In this document: positions 18,561-26,847 of the stretch, in pieces | Numbering within the stretch: position 1 is the stretch's first letter | Layout: each line of letters begins with the position of its first letter | DNA from: Pseudomonadota bacterium | Lineage (GTDB): Bacteria; Pseudomonadota; Gammaproteobacteria; Burkholderiales; SG8-39 | Direction: 5' to 3' | NCBI GenBank assembly: GCA_021811085.1 | Contig: JAJZPQ010000015.1 | Location: 1 to 64,000, forward strand | Length of the DNA stretch: 64,000 nucleotides | The notes under the pieces: generated by a model | Databases searched by the model: none | What the model saw: the letters and a program-made list of their open reading frames with translations, nothing else | Told to the model about the DNA's origin: nothing | Program-made: the position numbers and the translations under genes

Positions 18561-19187
18561 TCAGGTGAGCTTCATGATGACCATGCCGAACACGTTCGCC
18601 GCCGAGTCGGCGCGATCGGACATGTTCGAGATATGGCGGTAGACCTCGCGCCGATAGAACAGACCGGGAAGCCGGTCCGGTTCGGTCGCCTGCGCGAAAA
18701 GATCCTTGATCGCAGTGCGGTACAGGCGCTCCACTTTGCGTTCCAGTTTGCGCACCTCGTGCGCGTGGTCGAGTGCGACGCGCGGGTTTTTCGCCAGACG
18801 CAGCGTCGCGAGCTCAAGCTGCTCCGCCTCCTCCCCGACCAGCTTCATCATTTCGCGGATGTAATCGTCCGCGTCGACCTTGAGGATGTTCATCTCCTCT
18901 ACTGTGGTCAGCGCATAGGTCACCATGTCCTCGAAGCAATGCGACAGGTTGAATATATCCTCGCGGTCCAGAGGCGTGATGAAGGTCTTGTGCAGCTCGT
19001 CGATCAGCACGCGCCGCAGTTCGCTCGCCTCCTCGGCCAGGGTATGCACGGCCTTGGTCGTGTCCGAACTCACCTGTTCCAGTGTGTGCACCAGGTAATG
19101 GATCGCCTCGACCGACTTGGCCGCCTGGCCGATCAGCATGGCGATGAATTTGCTGTCTTGTTTCAGGTTTCCGTCGAACCAGCCCAT
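18561..19187 (-). CDS. DUF47 family protein, PhoU-like partner of phosphate transporter
   Basis: A 208-residue, almost wholly helical DUF47 protein starting MGWFDGNLKQDSKFI. Conserved stretches such as HCFEDMVTYALTTVEEMN and the C-terminal RHISNMSDRADSAANVF match the PhoU-like fold. These proteins accompany Pit transporters and modulate phosphate uptake. The ATG overlaps the TAA of the transporter gene by one base (TAATG), a strong sign of translational coupling. Confidence 0.92.
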   Translation of the reverse strand: MGWFDGNLKQDSKFIAMLIGQAAKSVEAIHYLVHTLEQVSSDTTKAVHTLAEEASELRRVLIDELHKTFITPLDREDIFNLSHCFEDMVTYALTTVEEMNILKVDADDYIREMMKLVGEEAEQLELATLRLAKNPRVALDHAHEVRKLERKVERLYRTAIKDLFAQATEPDRLPGLFYRREVYRHISNMSDRADSAANVFGMVIMKLT

Positions 19188-20191
19188 TAGCGGCCTCCGT
19201 GTCCGAGCATCAACTCGATCAGGTGATAAAGCGGCAGCGCCAGCAGCGCCGTCGCCGGCAGCGTCAGCGCCCAGGCTACGGCAATGTCGTTGAGCACCGA
19301 CCAGCGCACTTTGGATTTGCGCTCGGCTGCCCCGGCGCCGAGTATGCTCATGCTCACGACCTGCGTCGTGCTCACCGGACCGCCCGCAAGCGAGGCTCCC
19401 AGGATCACCGCCGCCGAGGCGAACTGCGAGGTGAAGCCGTGGATCGGGTGGATCCTGTAAAAACGCGTGCCCAAGGTGCGGATAATGCGCCAGCCGCCGA
19501 CTGCGGTGCCCAAGGCGATCGCCGAGGCGCTGAGCACGACGACCCACCACGGCACATAAAACGCGGGTATGAATCCGAGCGTAAGCAAACCCATGGCGAT
19601 TACGCCCATGGTCTTTTGCGCATCGTTGGCGCCGTGCGCCAGCGCCAGTGCCGTCGCCGTCAGGACTTGCGCGCGCGACAGTGCCACGTTGGCTTTCGGC
19701 GTCGCATCGCGCAGCAGCCATAGCGTTGCCTGCATGATGACAACGGACATGACGAAGCCTGCGAGCGGCGAAACGATCAAGGCGAGCGCGATCTTCCACA
19801 GCCCGCTCGTCTGGATCGCCGCAAACCCCGAGGCGCTCGCGGCGGCACCGACGATCCCGCCGACCAGGGCATGCGAGGAACTGACCGGGATGCCGAAATA
19901 CCAGGTGGCCACATTCCATAGGCTGGCGGCCAACAGGGCCGCCAGCACTACCGCAATGCTGAGCGCCTGCGCCTGCACCACTTCGGCGCCCACGGTCTCG
20001 GCGACGGCCACACCGAGCAGGAACGGGCCGGCCAGGTTCGCCAGCGCGGCGAGCGCAAGCGCTCCGCGCGCGCTCATCGCGCGCGAGGCGATGATCGTGG
20101 CGACGACGTTGGCACTGTCGTGGAAGCCGTTGAGAAAATCGAACAGCAGCGCAAGCGCAATCAGCACGAGGAGCAGAGTCAGGGCTGACAT
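19187..20191 (-). CDS. Inorganic phosphate transporter, PiT family
   Basis: A 334-residue membrane protein of about ten helices. The two inverted PHO-4 signature halves are visible: GFHDSANVVAT near the N-terminus and AHGANDAQKTMG in the second half. SSSHALVGGIVG and GGPVSTTQVV are further family marks. It is a low-affinity proton-coupled importer of phosphate or metal-phosphate. The ATG at 20191 was chosen because the membrane domain starts there. It is followed directly by its DUF47 partner. Confidence 0.93.
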   Translation of the reverse strand: MSALTLLLVLIALALLFDFLNGFHDSANVVATIIASRAMSARGALALAALANLAGPFLLGVAVAETVGAEVVQAQALSIAVVLAALLAASLWNVATWYFGIPVSSSHALVGGIVGAAASASGFAAIQTSGLWKIALALIVSPLAGFVMSVVIMQATLWLLRDATPKANVALSRAQVLTATALALAHGANDAQKTMGVIAMGLLTLGFIPAFYVPWWVVVLSASAIALGTAVGGWRIIRTLGTRFYRIHPIHGFTSQFASAAVILGASLAGGPVSTTQVVSMSILGAGAAERKSKVRWSVLNDIAVAWALTLPATALLALPLYHLIELMLGHGGR

Positions 20192-20223
20192 GGTCGCGGA
20201 ATTCCGCGGCGGTAGGCCCGGCC

Positions 20224-21897
20224 TCAGCCGAACAGGCCACCGACGCGCGTCCCGGCAATGCGATTGACCACGAACAGGCTCGCGGCGCAGACGGCGATCA
20301 GGATTACGCCGAGCGCGGCTGCCTGGCTGTGCGAGCCGGCGATGTAGAACGTGAATATGCCGAATGGGATCATCTCCCACCCGCCGAGGGTCAGAAAGAT
20401 CGTTGCCGAGGCTTCCTGGATCGACATGATGAAGGAAAACAGCGCGCCGACCAGGATGCCCTTCCACACCAGCGGCACGGTGATATCGCGGAAAGTCCGC
20501 AGTTTGCTCGCGCCGACGTTGGCCGCCGCTTCTTCCATCGACGGATGCACCAGCAGCAGCGAGGAGTAGCTGCCGCGCACCGTATAAGGCAGGCGCCGTA
20601 CCGCGAGCACCAGCGGCAGGATGATCCACATTCCGGTCAGCGGGACGTCGATGAATGGCAGCGGCACGTTGAAGGCGCGGATATAGGCGATGCCGATCGC
20701 CGTGCCCGGAATCGCGAGAATCAGCGTGGTGAGCGCATCCATGGTGTTGCGCCCGGGTGCGTGGGTCCGCGTCATGATCCATGCCATCGGCACGCCGACG
20801 ATCAGGCACAGGACCAGCGCGAGCCCCGAATACAGGAACGAGTTGATGATGAATTTCGGCGTCTCGATGCTCACCGCGCGGAAAAATTCCAGCGAGTAGT
20901 GGACCGGGACCGGCGTGAGCGCCCAGCCACGCCCTACCGCGGCGAACAATACGCCCACCTGCGGGATCACGCACACGAACAGCAGCAGCAGCAGCAGGCC
21001 CACGGCGAGCCAGCGCTTGACCGGCCCCAGGCGGCGGCGCTCGACGCGCGAATAGGCGAGCGAGCTGTAGTCCTTGATCGCCACGTACTCGCGCGCCGCG
21101 ATCACGAACAGGATCGCGAGCACGACCAGCAGCGCGGAGATCACGATTCCCATGCGGAAGATGCGCCGGTCGACGAACTGCATGATGTTGAGGTAGGCCT
21201 GCGGCGCGAGCAGATCCTGCACGCCGACAACCAGAGGCGTGATGAAATCGGCGAACGTCCAGATGAACACCAGCAGCGCGCCCGAGATATAGCCCGGCGT
21301 GGTGAGCGGCAGGGTAATGGTCCACAGCCGGTGCCAGCCCGACGCGCCGACACCCTCGGCGGCTTCCTCGAGCGAGGGATCGACCTTGGCCAGGGCGTCC
21401 AGAATGGAGAGCGTCATCAGCGGAAACAGATGCACCGTCTCCACCAGCAGCACGCCGTGCATGCCGTACATGAAATTGACCGGCGCCTCCAGGCCGAACC
21501 AGTCCATCAGCAGGATGTTGACTGTGCCTGCACGGCCGAGGATGAAGACGAAGCCGAGCACGCCTACCAGCGGCGGCAGGATCATCGGCAGCATGGTCAG
21601 ATAGGAGAACGTCATGCGGAACGGAAATTCGTAGCGCACGATCAAAAGCGCGACCGCGATCCCGATTACCGAGGTGGTGAAGACCGCGGCCAGGCCCAGC
21701 ACCATCGAGCGCCAGAACGAGCGCAGATAGAACGAGTCGGTGAAGAAATCGTGGAAGTAACCGAGCGTGAACTGGCCGGCTTCATTGGTGACGGCATCGT
21801 AGAAAATCCGCGTCAGCGGGAACAGGATGAACACGATCAGGAACGCCCAGATCAGGACGAATCCGAGGACGGCCAGGGATACGCGCGGCAGCTTCAT
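20224..21897 (-). CDS. ABC transporter permease, fused two-domain iron(III)-type
   Basis: A 557-residue permease made of two BPD_transp_1 domains in one chain, with about twelve helices. Each half carries its own EAA coupling loop: EEAAEGVGASGWHRLWT in the first and EEAAANVGASKLRTFRD in the second. This FbpB-like architecture is used for iron(III), and in relatives for thiamine or phosphonates. The gene overlaps the ATPase gene by 4 bp. It is the last gene of the receptor-ATPase-permease unit. Confidence 0.9.
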   Translation of the reverse strand: MKLPRVSLAVLGFVLIWAFLIVFILFPLTRIFYDAVTNEAGQFTLGYFHDFFTDSFYLRSFWRSMVLGLAAVFTTSVIGIAVALLIVRYEFPFRMTFSYLTMLPMILPPLVGVLGFVFILGRAGTVNILLMDWFGLEAPVNFMYGMHGVLLVETVHLFPLMTLSILDALAKVDPSLEEAAEGVGASGWHRLWTITLPLTTPGYISGALLVFIWTFADFITPLVVGVQDLLAPQAYLNIMQFVDRRIFRMGIVISALLVVLAILFVIAAREYVAIKDYSSLAYSRVERRRLGPVKRWLAVGLLLLLLFVCVIPQVGVLFAAVGRGWALTPVPVHYSLEFFRAVSIETPKFIINSFLYSGLALVLCLIVGVPMAWIMTRTHAPGRNTMDALTTLILAIPGTAIGIAYIRAFNVPLPFIDVPLTGMWIILPLVLAVRRLPYTVRGSYSSLLLVHPSMEEAAANVGASKLRTFRDITVPLVWKGILVGALFSFIMSIQEASATIFLTLGGWEMIPFGIFTFYIAGSHSQAAALGVILIAVCAASLFVVNRIAGTRVGGLFG

Positions 21898-22973
21898 GCT
21901 TCCGCCGGCATCGCCACGGTGCTGCTCGCCGGGAAACTGAGCGTGACCGGCGTGCCCATGGGCCGCTGCTCATGGTGCCATGGGTCGCGGATGTCGACCT
22001 TGAACAGCACGCCCTGGCCGAGATCGACGTCATAGCGCAGCGCATTGCCCAGGTATGCCGCAAATACGATTTGCCCCCGCACCAGGTTGTTGCCGGGTGC
22101 GGCCACGCCATCGAGCGCCGCATTTTCCGGCCGGACCGACACCACGCAGCGGTCACCCGGACGGAAGCGCTCATCCGGCACCGCCAAGAGCTCGCCGAAC
22201 CCGGTTTTCAGACGTAGCCACGGTTGCGACGCATCCGCTGCTTCGACGGTCCCCTCGGCGAGGTTATTGATGCCGATGAAATCGGCAACGAACCGATTCT
22301 GCGGCCGCTCGTAAAGGGACTTCGGCGGGCCGATCTGCAGCAACTTGCCTTTGTTGAAGACCGCAATGCGGTCAGACAGCGTCAGCGCCTCTTCCTGATC
22401 GTGCGTGACATAGACCGTGGTGATGCCGAGCGCTTTCTGCAATTTGCGGATTTCGGCGCGCACCTGGATGCGGATCTTGGCATCGAGGTTCGACAGCGGC
22501 TCGTCGAGGAGCAGCATTTTCGGGTTCAGCACCAGCGCGCGCGCCAGCGCTACGCGTTGCTGCTGTCCGCCGGAAAGCTGGCCCGGATAACGATCCTCCA
22601 TCCCGCTCAGCTTCACGTTTTCCAGCACGGCGCGGATGCGCGCCCCGATCTCGCCCGCTGCCACCTTGCGCAGTTTCAGTCCGTAGGCGGCGTTTTCGTA
22701 CACCGTCATGTGCGGCCAGAGCGCATAGTTCTGGAATACCATGCCGATGCCGCGTTCGTGCGGCGGCAGGTCGTTGACCTTGCGGCCGTCGAACTGCACC
22801 TCGCCTTCGTCCGGCGTATAGAAACCGGCGATCAGGCGCAGCAGCGTCGTCTTGCCGCAGCCGGATGGTCCGAGGAGGGTGAACATTTCCCCTTCCTCGA
22901 TGGAGAAACCGACGTTGCTGACCACCTCCAGCGGACCGAAGCGCTTGGTCAGGCCTTTTACGGTAATGCGCAC
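21894..22973 (-). CDS. ABC transporter ATP-binding protein, FbpC/PotA type
   Basis: A 359-residue ATPase with Walker A GPSGCGKTT, signature LSGGQQQR, Walker B MLLLDEPLSNLD and a C-terminal TOBE regulatory domain of about 110 residues. It energises the fused permease. The substrate is most likely a ferric complex or a similar small anion. It starts 85 bp after the receptor gene and overlaps the permease by 4 bp. Confidence 0.92.
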   Translation of the reverse strand: MRITVKGLTKRFGPLEVVSNVGFSIEEGEMFTLLGPSGCGKTTLLRLIAGFYTPDEGEVQFDGRKVNDLPPHERGIGMVFQNYALWPHMTVYENAAYGLKLRKVAAGEIGARIRAVLENVKLSGMEDRYPGQLSGGQQQRVALARALVLNPKMLLLDEPLSNLDAKIRIQVRAEIRKLQKALGITTVYVTHDQEEALTLSDRIAVFNKGKLLQIGPPKSLYERPQNRFVADFIGINNLAEGTVEAADASQPWLRLKTGFGELLAVPDERFRPGDRCVVSVRPENAALDGVAAPGNNLVRGQIVFAAYLGNALRYDVDLGQGVLFKVDIRDPWHHEQRPMGTPVTLSFPASSTVAMPAEA

Positions 22974-23058
22974 GGCTCCCCCGCTATTCTTTGATTATTT
23001 TGCCGGGGCAGAACGCACAAGCCTGTCCTTGCCTTCTGCCCCTATTCCCGATGCGCCA

Positions 23059-24177
23059 CTATTTCTTGAGCGTTTCCCAATTCGACTCGATATCCTTGCG
23101 GAAGCGCTCGTTCACCTGCTCATAGCGAGCCTGCGCCTTGTCGTCGTCGTAGATATTGGTGACGTCGATGTCGAAGTAGGAGCGGATACCGCCGGTAAAT
23201 TCGACCGCCATTTCGGCGCGCGAACCAGGCTCGCCCTGCACGCGGAATTTCGGCGTGATCGGAAACACGCCCCGCTCCATCGCCACCCTCTGCCCGCGCT
23301 CGGACAGCAGGTAGCTGATGAATGCCAGTGCCGCCTTCGGATGCTTGGCACCGGCCAGCACGGCGATCGGTTCGGGGGTGATCCATGCAGTTTTCGGCGC
23401 GACGAACTTGAGCTCGAAACCGGCCAGCCGGTCCTCGAACGCCATGTAGCTCGGCACGGCGAAGCCCGCGGCGAACTCGCCCCGCGCGACCACCGAGGGC
23501 ACGTCACGGCTGCGTGCGGTGAAAATGCCCGTATTCGCGCCCAGACGCTTCAGCCACTCCCATCCCTTGTCGTCGCCGTCGCGCTGCAGAATCACCTCGT
23601 ACGTGGCATGGCTGCTGCTGGAGCGGCTGGGCGCGCACTGCGCCACATGGCCTTTCAGCTTCGGATGCAGCAGGTCGTCCCAGTCCTTCGGCTCCGGTAC
23701 GCCCAGGCGTTGCAGCACTTTGGGCTGATACACCAAGCCGTAGGGCTCGAGCACCGTGCCGGTCCAGTAGCCTTTCGGATCTTTCAGATAGATCGGCCTC
23801 GGCTTGCCGATGGTCGCGGGAATCGCGTCCAGGACCGCCTTGGGCACCTCGAGGCGCGCCAGCAGATTCTGCGCCGCGAGCTTGTCGAACAGCGCGCTCT
23901 CGCCGCCCCAGAAAATATCGACTTCGGGCCGGCCTTTCCATTCGAGTATGCGTCCGTAGGCCACCGGCGTCCCCGCCGCGAGCGCGCTCGTCTTCAGCGT
24001 GATATTCCAGGTCTCCTTCGCATATTTGGCGAAATCCGCCAGCGTCGGGTCGGTCAGCGTTTTCGCTACCGGGGTGATCAAGACCAATTCATCTTCGATG
24101 GGCTGCGCCGCGGCGAAACCCGTTGCCAGCGACATCGAGGCAAGCGCGAGCGCAAGCGTTTTCAGACGGCGAACCAT
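23059..24177 (-). CDS. ABC transporter periplasmic substrate-binding protein (iron(III)-type family)
   Basis: A 372-residue extracellular solute-binding protein of family 1/6. The signal peptide (VRRLKTLALALASMSLATG) ends at AAAQP. Mature features such as PEVDIFWGGESALFDKL, VYQPKVLQRLGVPEPKDW and the C-terminal hinge helices fit the FbpA/AfuA group. I could not find the adjacent tyrosine pair that binds ferric ion in FbpA, so another ligand is possible. AGGAGG lies 5 bp before the ATG. A perfect FNR-type box is 69 bp upstream. Confidence 0.86.
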   Translation of the reverse strand: MVRRLKTLALALASMSLATGFAAAQPIEDELVLITPVAKTLTDPTLADFAKYAKETWNITLKTSALAAGTPVAYGRILEWKGRPEVDIFWGGESALFDKLAAQNLLARLEVPKAVLDAIPATIGKPRPIYLKDPKGYWTGTVLEPYGLVYQPKVLQRLGVPEPKDWDDLLHPKLKGHVAQCAPSRSSSSHATYEVILQRDGDDKGWEWLKRLGANTGIFTARSRDVPSVVARGEFAAGFAVPSYMAFEDRLAGFELKFVAPKTAWITPEPIAVLAGAKHPKAALAFISYLLSERGQRVAMERGVFPITPKFRVQGEPGSRAEMAVEFTGGIRSYFDIDVTNIYDDDKAQARYEQVNERFRKDIESNWETLKK

Positions 24178-24188
24178 GTCAACCTCCT

Positions 24189-24201
24189 ATGTTCGGAACA
24201 T
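24189..24201. promoter_or_regulatory. Small palindrome upstream of transporter receptor gene
   Basis: ATGTTC-G-GAACAT is a perfect 6-bp inverted repeat ending next to the Shine-Dalgarno of the receptor gene. It could be a repressor site or an RNA hairpin covering the ribosome binding site. No matching regulator is evident in the window. Confidence 0.3.
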
Positions 24202-24245
24202 GTGAACCATGCAATACGAGCTTACCGACGCAAACGGCCTGGCTA

Positions 24246-24259
24246 TTGATTTTTATCAA
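24246..24259. promoter_or_regulatory. FNR/ANR-type box, perfect consensus
   Basis: TTGATTTTTATCAA matches the FNR consensus TTGAT-N4-ATCAA at all ten defined positions. Its centre is about 75 bp upstream of the transporter receptor ATG at 24177 on the minus strand. A promoter with the box at about -41.5 would start near 24211 and leave a 30-40 nt leader. This predicts induction of the importer under low oxygen. Confidence 0.6.
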
Positions 24260-24316
24260 TCCGGAACTGAGCCATGCCGGCAGCGGCTGCCTGCACTCGC
24301 GTTGCCACTCGCACCC

Positions 24317-25123
24317 TTACAGCCCGAGCGATTTCGCCGGCAGGCCCAAAGCCAGGCCGAGCAGCTGGGTGTAGAGCAGAGTTTGGATCGCCGGATCGGT
24401 GCTGCCCGCCTGAACCGCGTCAAAGCGCAGCTGGCAATGGGGACAAGCCGAGCACAGGGCTTGGGCGCCCGATTCGAGCGCATCGGTAATCTTGGCCCGC
24501 GTCATGTGCCCGGCCAGCGGAGCGTTCGCCTCATGCAGCGGATCGCCGCAGCAGTCCAGCCGCCGCGGCCAATCCACCGGAGTCGCACCCGTGACGCGGA
24601 TCAGGGTTTCGAACATCGTCGGCGCGATCGGATTGTCGATCCCGCTCACGTCGCTCGGGCGCAGCGCGTGGCAGCCGTACTGGGCCGCGACACGCAGACC
24701 CGAGCGCGGAACGCGCACTGCGGCGGCAAGCGCGGCTACACCGACCTCGCGTGCCAGCAGCGGCAACAAGTGCTCGACCCCGATCGAACCCGACCAGGTC
24801 AGGCCCTCGGCCGCGAGTGTCTGCGCCACGCGCGCGCGCAGTTCCGCGTCCTCGCTGAGGAAGCGGATCGCGTGCCGCAGGCTGCCGAAGCAGCAGCTGC
24901 AGGGCGTCAGCAGGTCGAGCCCGGCGCGCTCGGCCAAAGCCAGATTGCGGGCAGCGGCCACGACGAAAGCGTCGCGGCTGTAGCTGCGGGCGGGGTAACC
25001 GCAGCAGTCGAACCGCAGATCGACCAGCGTAACGCCGAGGTGTCCGAGCACGGCGCGCGTCGACGCCTCGTAGGCCGGCAACTGTGACGGAATCTTGCAG
25101 CCCAGGAACAGCGCGTACTTCAT
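24317..25123 (-). CDS. HdrB-like CCG-domain protein
   Basis: A 268-residue protein with two CCG domains, as in heterodisulfide reductase subunit B, SdhE and the GlpC C-terminus. Domain 1: C9, FDCCGYP (C40-C41), PCSCCFG. Domain 2: YGCHAL, LDCCGDP, CSACPHC. Such modules bind non-cubane [4Fe-4S] clusters or serve as quinone-proximal redox sites. It overlaps the Hdr-like fusion gene by 4 bp and is the last gene of the nine-gene operon. With the preceding gene it probably replaces the C-terminal half of GlpC. Confidence 0.87.
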   Translation of the reverse strand: MKYALFLGCKIPSQLPAYEASTRAVLGHLGVTLVDLRFDCCGYPARSYSRDAFVVAAARNLALAERAGLDLLTPCSCCFGSLRHAIRFLSEDAELRARVAQTLAAEGLTWSGSIGVEHLLPLLAREVGVAALAAAVRVPRSGLRVAAQYGCHALRPSDVSGIDNPIAPTMFETLIRVTGATPVDWPRRLDCCGDPLHEANAPLAGHMTRAKITDALESGAQALCSACPHCQLRFDAVQAGSTDPAIQTLLYTQLLGLALGLPAKSLGL

Positions 25124-26844
25124 GCCGCCTGCCTCCGGCTGCGCACTGAGCCAAGCCGCCGCACTGCCAGCGCGCGCAACTCGTAAATGATGTCGGCCAC
25201 GCGCACACCTTCGGGACAGCTCTCCTGGCACTGGTAGCAACTGGCGCAATCCCAGACCATGCGCGAGCCCAGCGCGAGATCGCTCAGGCCCAGCCGCAGC
25301 AGATTCATCACTTTCTGCGGCGTCAGGTCGATGCCATGTTCGGCGTCTGTGCTGTGCGCCACCACCGGGCAGACGTTGGTGCAGGTCTGGCACTGGACGC
25401 AGCGTGAAAAACTGCGACGGTCGGCAGAGAGCGGTGCGAAGGCGGCGTCCGGAGCGGCAAGGCCGTGCTGCCGGGGGACCGCTTCCAGCGACTCCGCCCA
25501 CGCCAGGGCCGGCCGTGCCTGCACCCACTGTGCCGGCGGCGCAAGGCCTGCGACGGCTAGGTCGCCGCGCCCGGCTTGCCACAGATCCTCCAGGTCCAAT
25601 CCCACCGGACAGCGGCTGGTGCAGCGTCCGCAGTCCGTGCAAAGAAATGCACCTTCTGCTGCACGGAGTGCATGCTCCTCCTCGCCGGAACGCAGCAAGC
25701 GACCCTTGGCCAGGGCGCCGGTCGCGATGAGTTTATGCGAGGGCAGCAGATCCGGATTGCCCAGATAACGCGCCAGCAGCGCCACCGAACAGCGCTCATC
25801 GCAAATCCCGCAGCGCACGCAGGCGTCGAGCGCCAGCGCCCGTTGCGAGGCGCGGGCCTCGATCGCGTATGGCTGGGCCGATAACGCGCGCTGTGGCGCG
25901 GCAGCGTCGACCAGCAAACTGATCGGCGCCGCCAGCACGTGGAAAAAGCGCGTGAACGGCAGGCTCGCCAGGCCGAGGAGGCAGGCGAACACGTGCAGAT
26001 ACCAGAGCCAGGTGTCCGCGCCTGCCGCGTCCATCAGGCCGGTGACAGGCGCCAGCAGCCGCGCGAGCGGATAGGAAACGAACGCGGACGCAGGCTTCGC
26101 GTGGCAGGACGCGCAGGCATCGCGCTGCAGTTCGCGCCCGCGCTCGACGAGATCCGCGGCAATCGGCTGCTGCAGATCCGCGAACGCCACGCCGAACTCG
26201 CTCGCCCATAGCGCGCGCAGCGGCTTGAGCTGCTCTGCATCGGTCGTGCCGGCGTATTGTTCCGTCATACGGTAGAAAGCCCGCGGCGACGCAATCTTGT
26301 GCGCTTCAAGCAGGAATCCGCTCACCAGGACGAAGCCCAGGAGTGCGACGAAGGCCGCGCCGAGGAAAGCGCGCGCCTGAGCGAATCCGCTGCGCTCGCG
26401 CCGGCGTCCGAACCAGAGCAGGCCCACGCCGACCAGGACCATCACTCCGAACAGGTTGCGCAGGAACAGGTAGGGCTCCAGAGTCGGCTGATAGCCCTGG
26501 AACAGTTTTTCGCTCACGAGCGCCGCGAGCGCGTGCATCAGCAGCAGCAGCGTGAAGCCGACCAGGATGAGCTGGTGTCCGAGCCAGCGCAGCTTCGCGT
26601 TCGCATACAAGCGGCGCAGCAGCAGCGCGTCAAGGACCAAGGCGCCGAGGACGCGGAACAGCCGCCGGCCGAACAGCGCCACAGCCACACCGCGCAAGGC
26701 CGCGACCATCCGTTGCCAAGGCGTGACCGTGCACGCGTCGGGACCGACCCGGACGCGGAACCAGGCCGACATGCGCCACGCAAGACCCAGGGCGCACAGC
26801 GCGAGCGAGGCGTAGAGGGCGGGGTGAAAGAGCGCGGTCGACAT
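25120..26844 (-). CDS. Membrane iron-sulfur/heme c protein, HdrC/DsrM-like fusion
   Basis: A 574-residue protein. The N-terminal half is membrane-embedded, with helices near residues 5-22, 90-115, 131-145, 160-180 and 281-300, as in NarI/DsrM cytochrome subunits. A CASCH heme c site (C244, C247, H248) lies in the loop before the last helix. The cytoplasmic C-terminal half has four [4Fe-4S] motifs beginning at C342, C402, C482 and C533. It could carry electrons from GlpAB to quinone or a periplasmic cytochrome. It starts 3 bp after glpB and overlaps the HdrB-like gene by 4 bp. I do not recognise a named equivalent. Confidence 0.85.
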   Translation of the reverse strand: MSTALFHPALYASLALCALGLAWRMSAWFRVRVGPDACTVTPWQRMVAALRGVAVALFGRRLFRVLGALVLDALLLRRLYANAKLRWLGHQLILVGFTLLLLMHALAALVSEKLFQGYQPTLEPYLFLRNLFGVMVLVGVGLLWFGRRRERSGFAQARAFLGAAFVALLGFVLVSGFLLEAHKIASPRAFYRMTEQYAGTTDAEQLKPLRALWASEFGVAFADLQQPIAADLVERGRELQRDACASCHAKPASAFVSYPLARLLAPVTGLMDAAGADTWLWYLHVFACLLGLASLPFTRFFHVLAAPISLLVDAAAPQRALSAQPYAIEARASQRALALDACVRCGICDERCSVALLARYLGNPDLLPSHKLIATGALAKGRLLRSGEEEHALRAAEGAFLCTDCGRCTSRCPVGLDLEDLWQAGRGDLAVAGLAPPAQWVQARPALAWAESLEAVPRQHGLAAPDAAFAPLSADRRSFSRCVQCQTCTNVCPVVAHSTDAEHGIDLTPQKVMNLLRLGLSDLALGSRMVWDCASCYQCQESCPEGVRVADIIYELRALAVRRLGSVRSRRQAA

Positions 26845-26847
26845 GGC

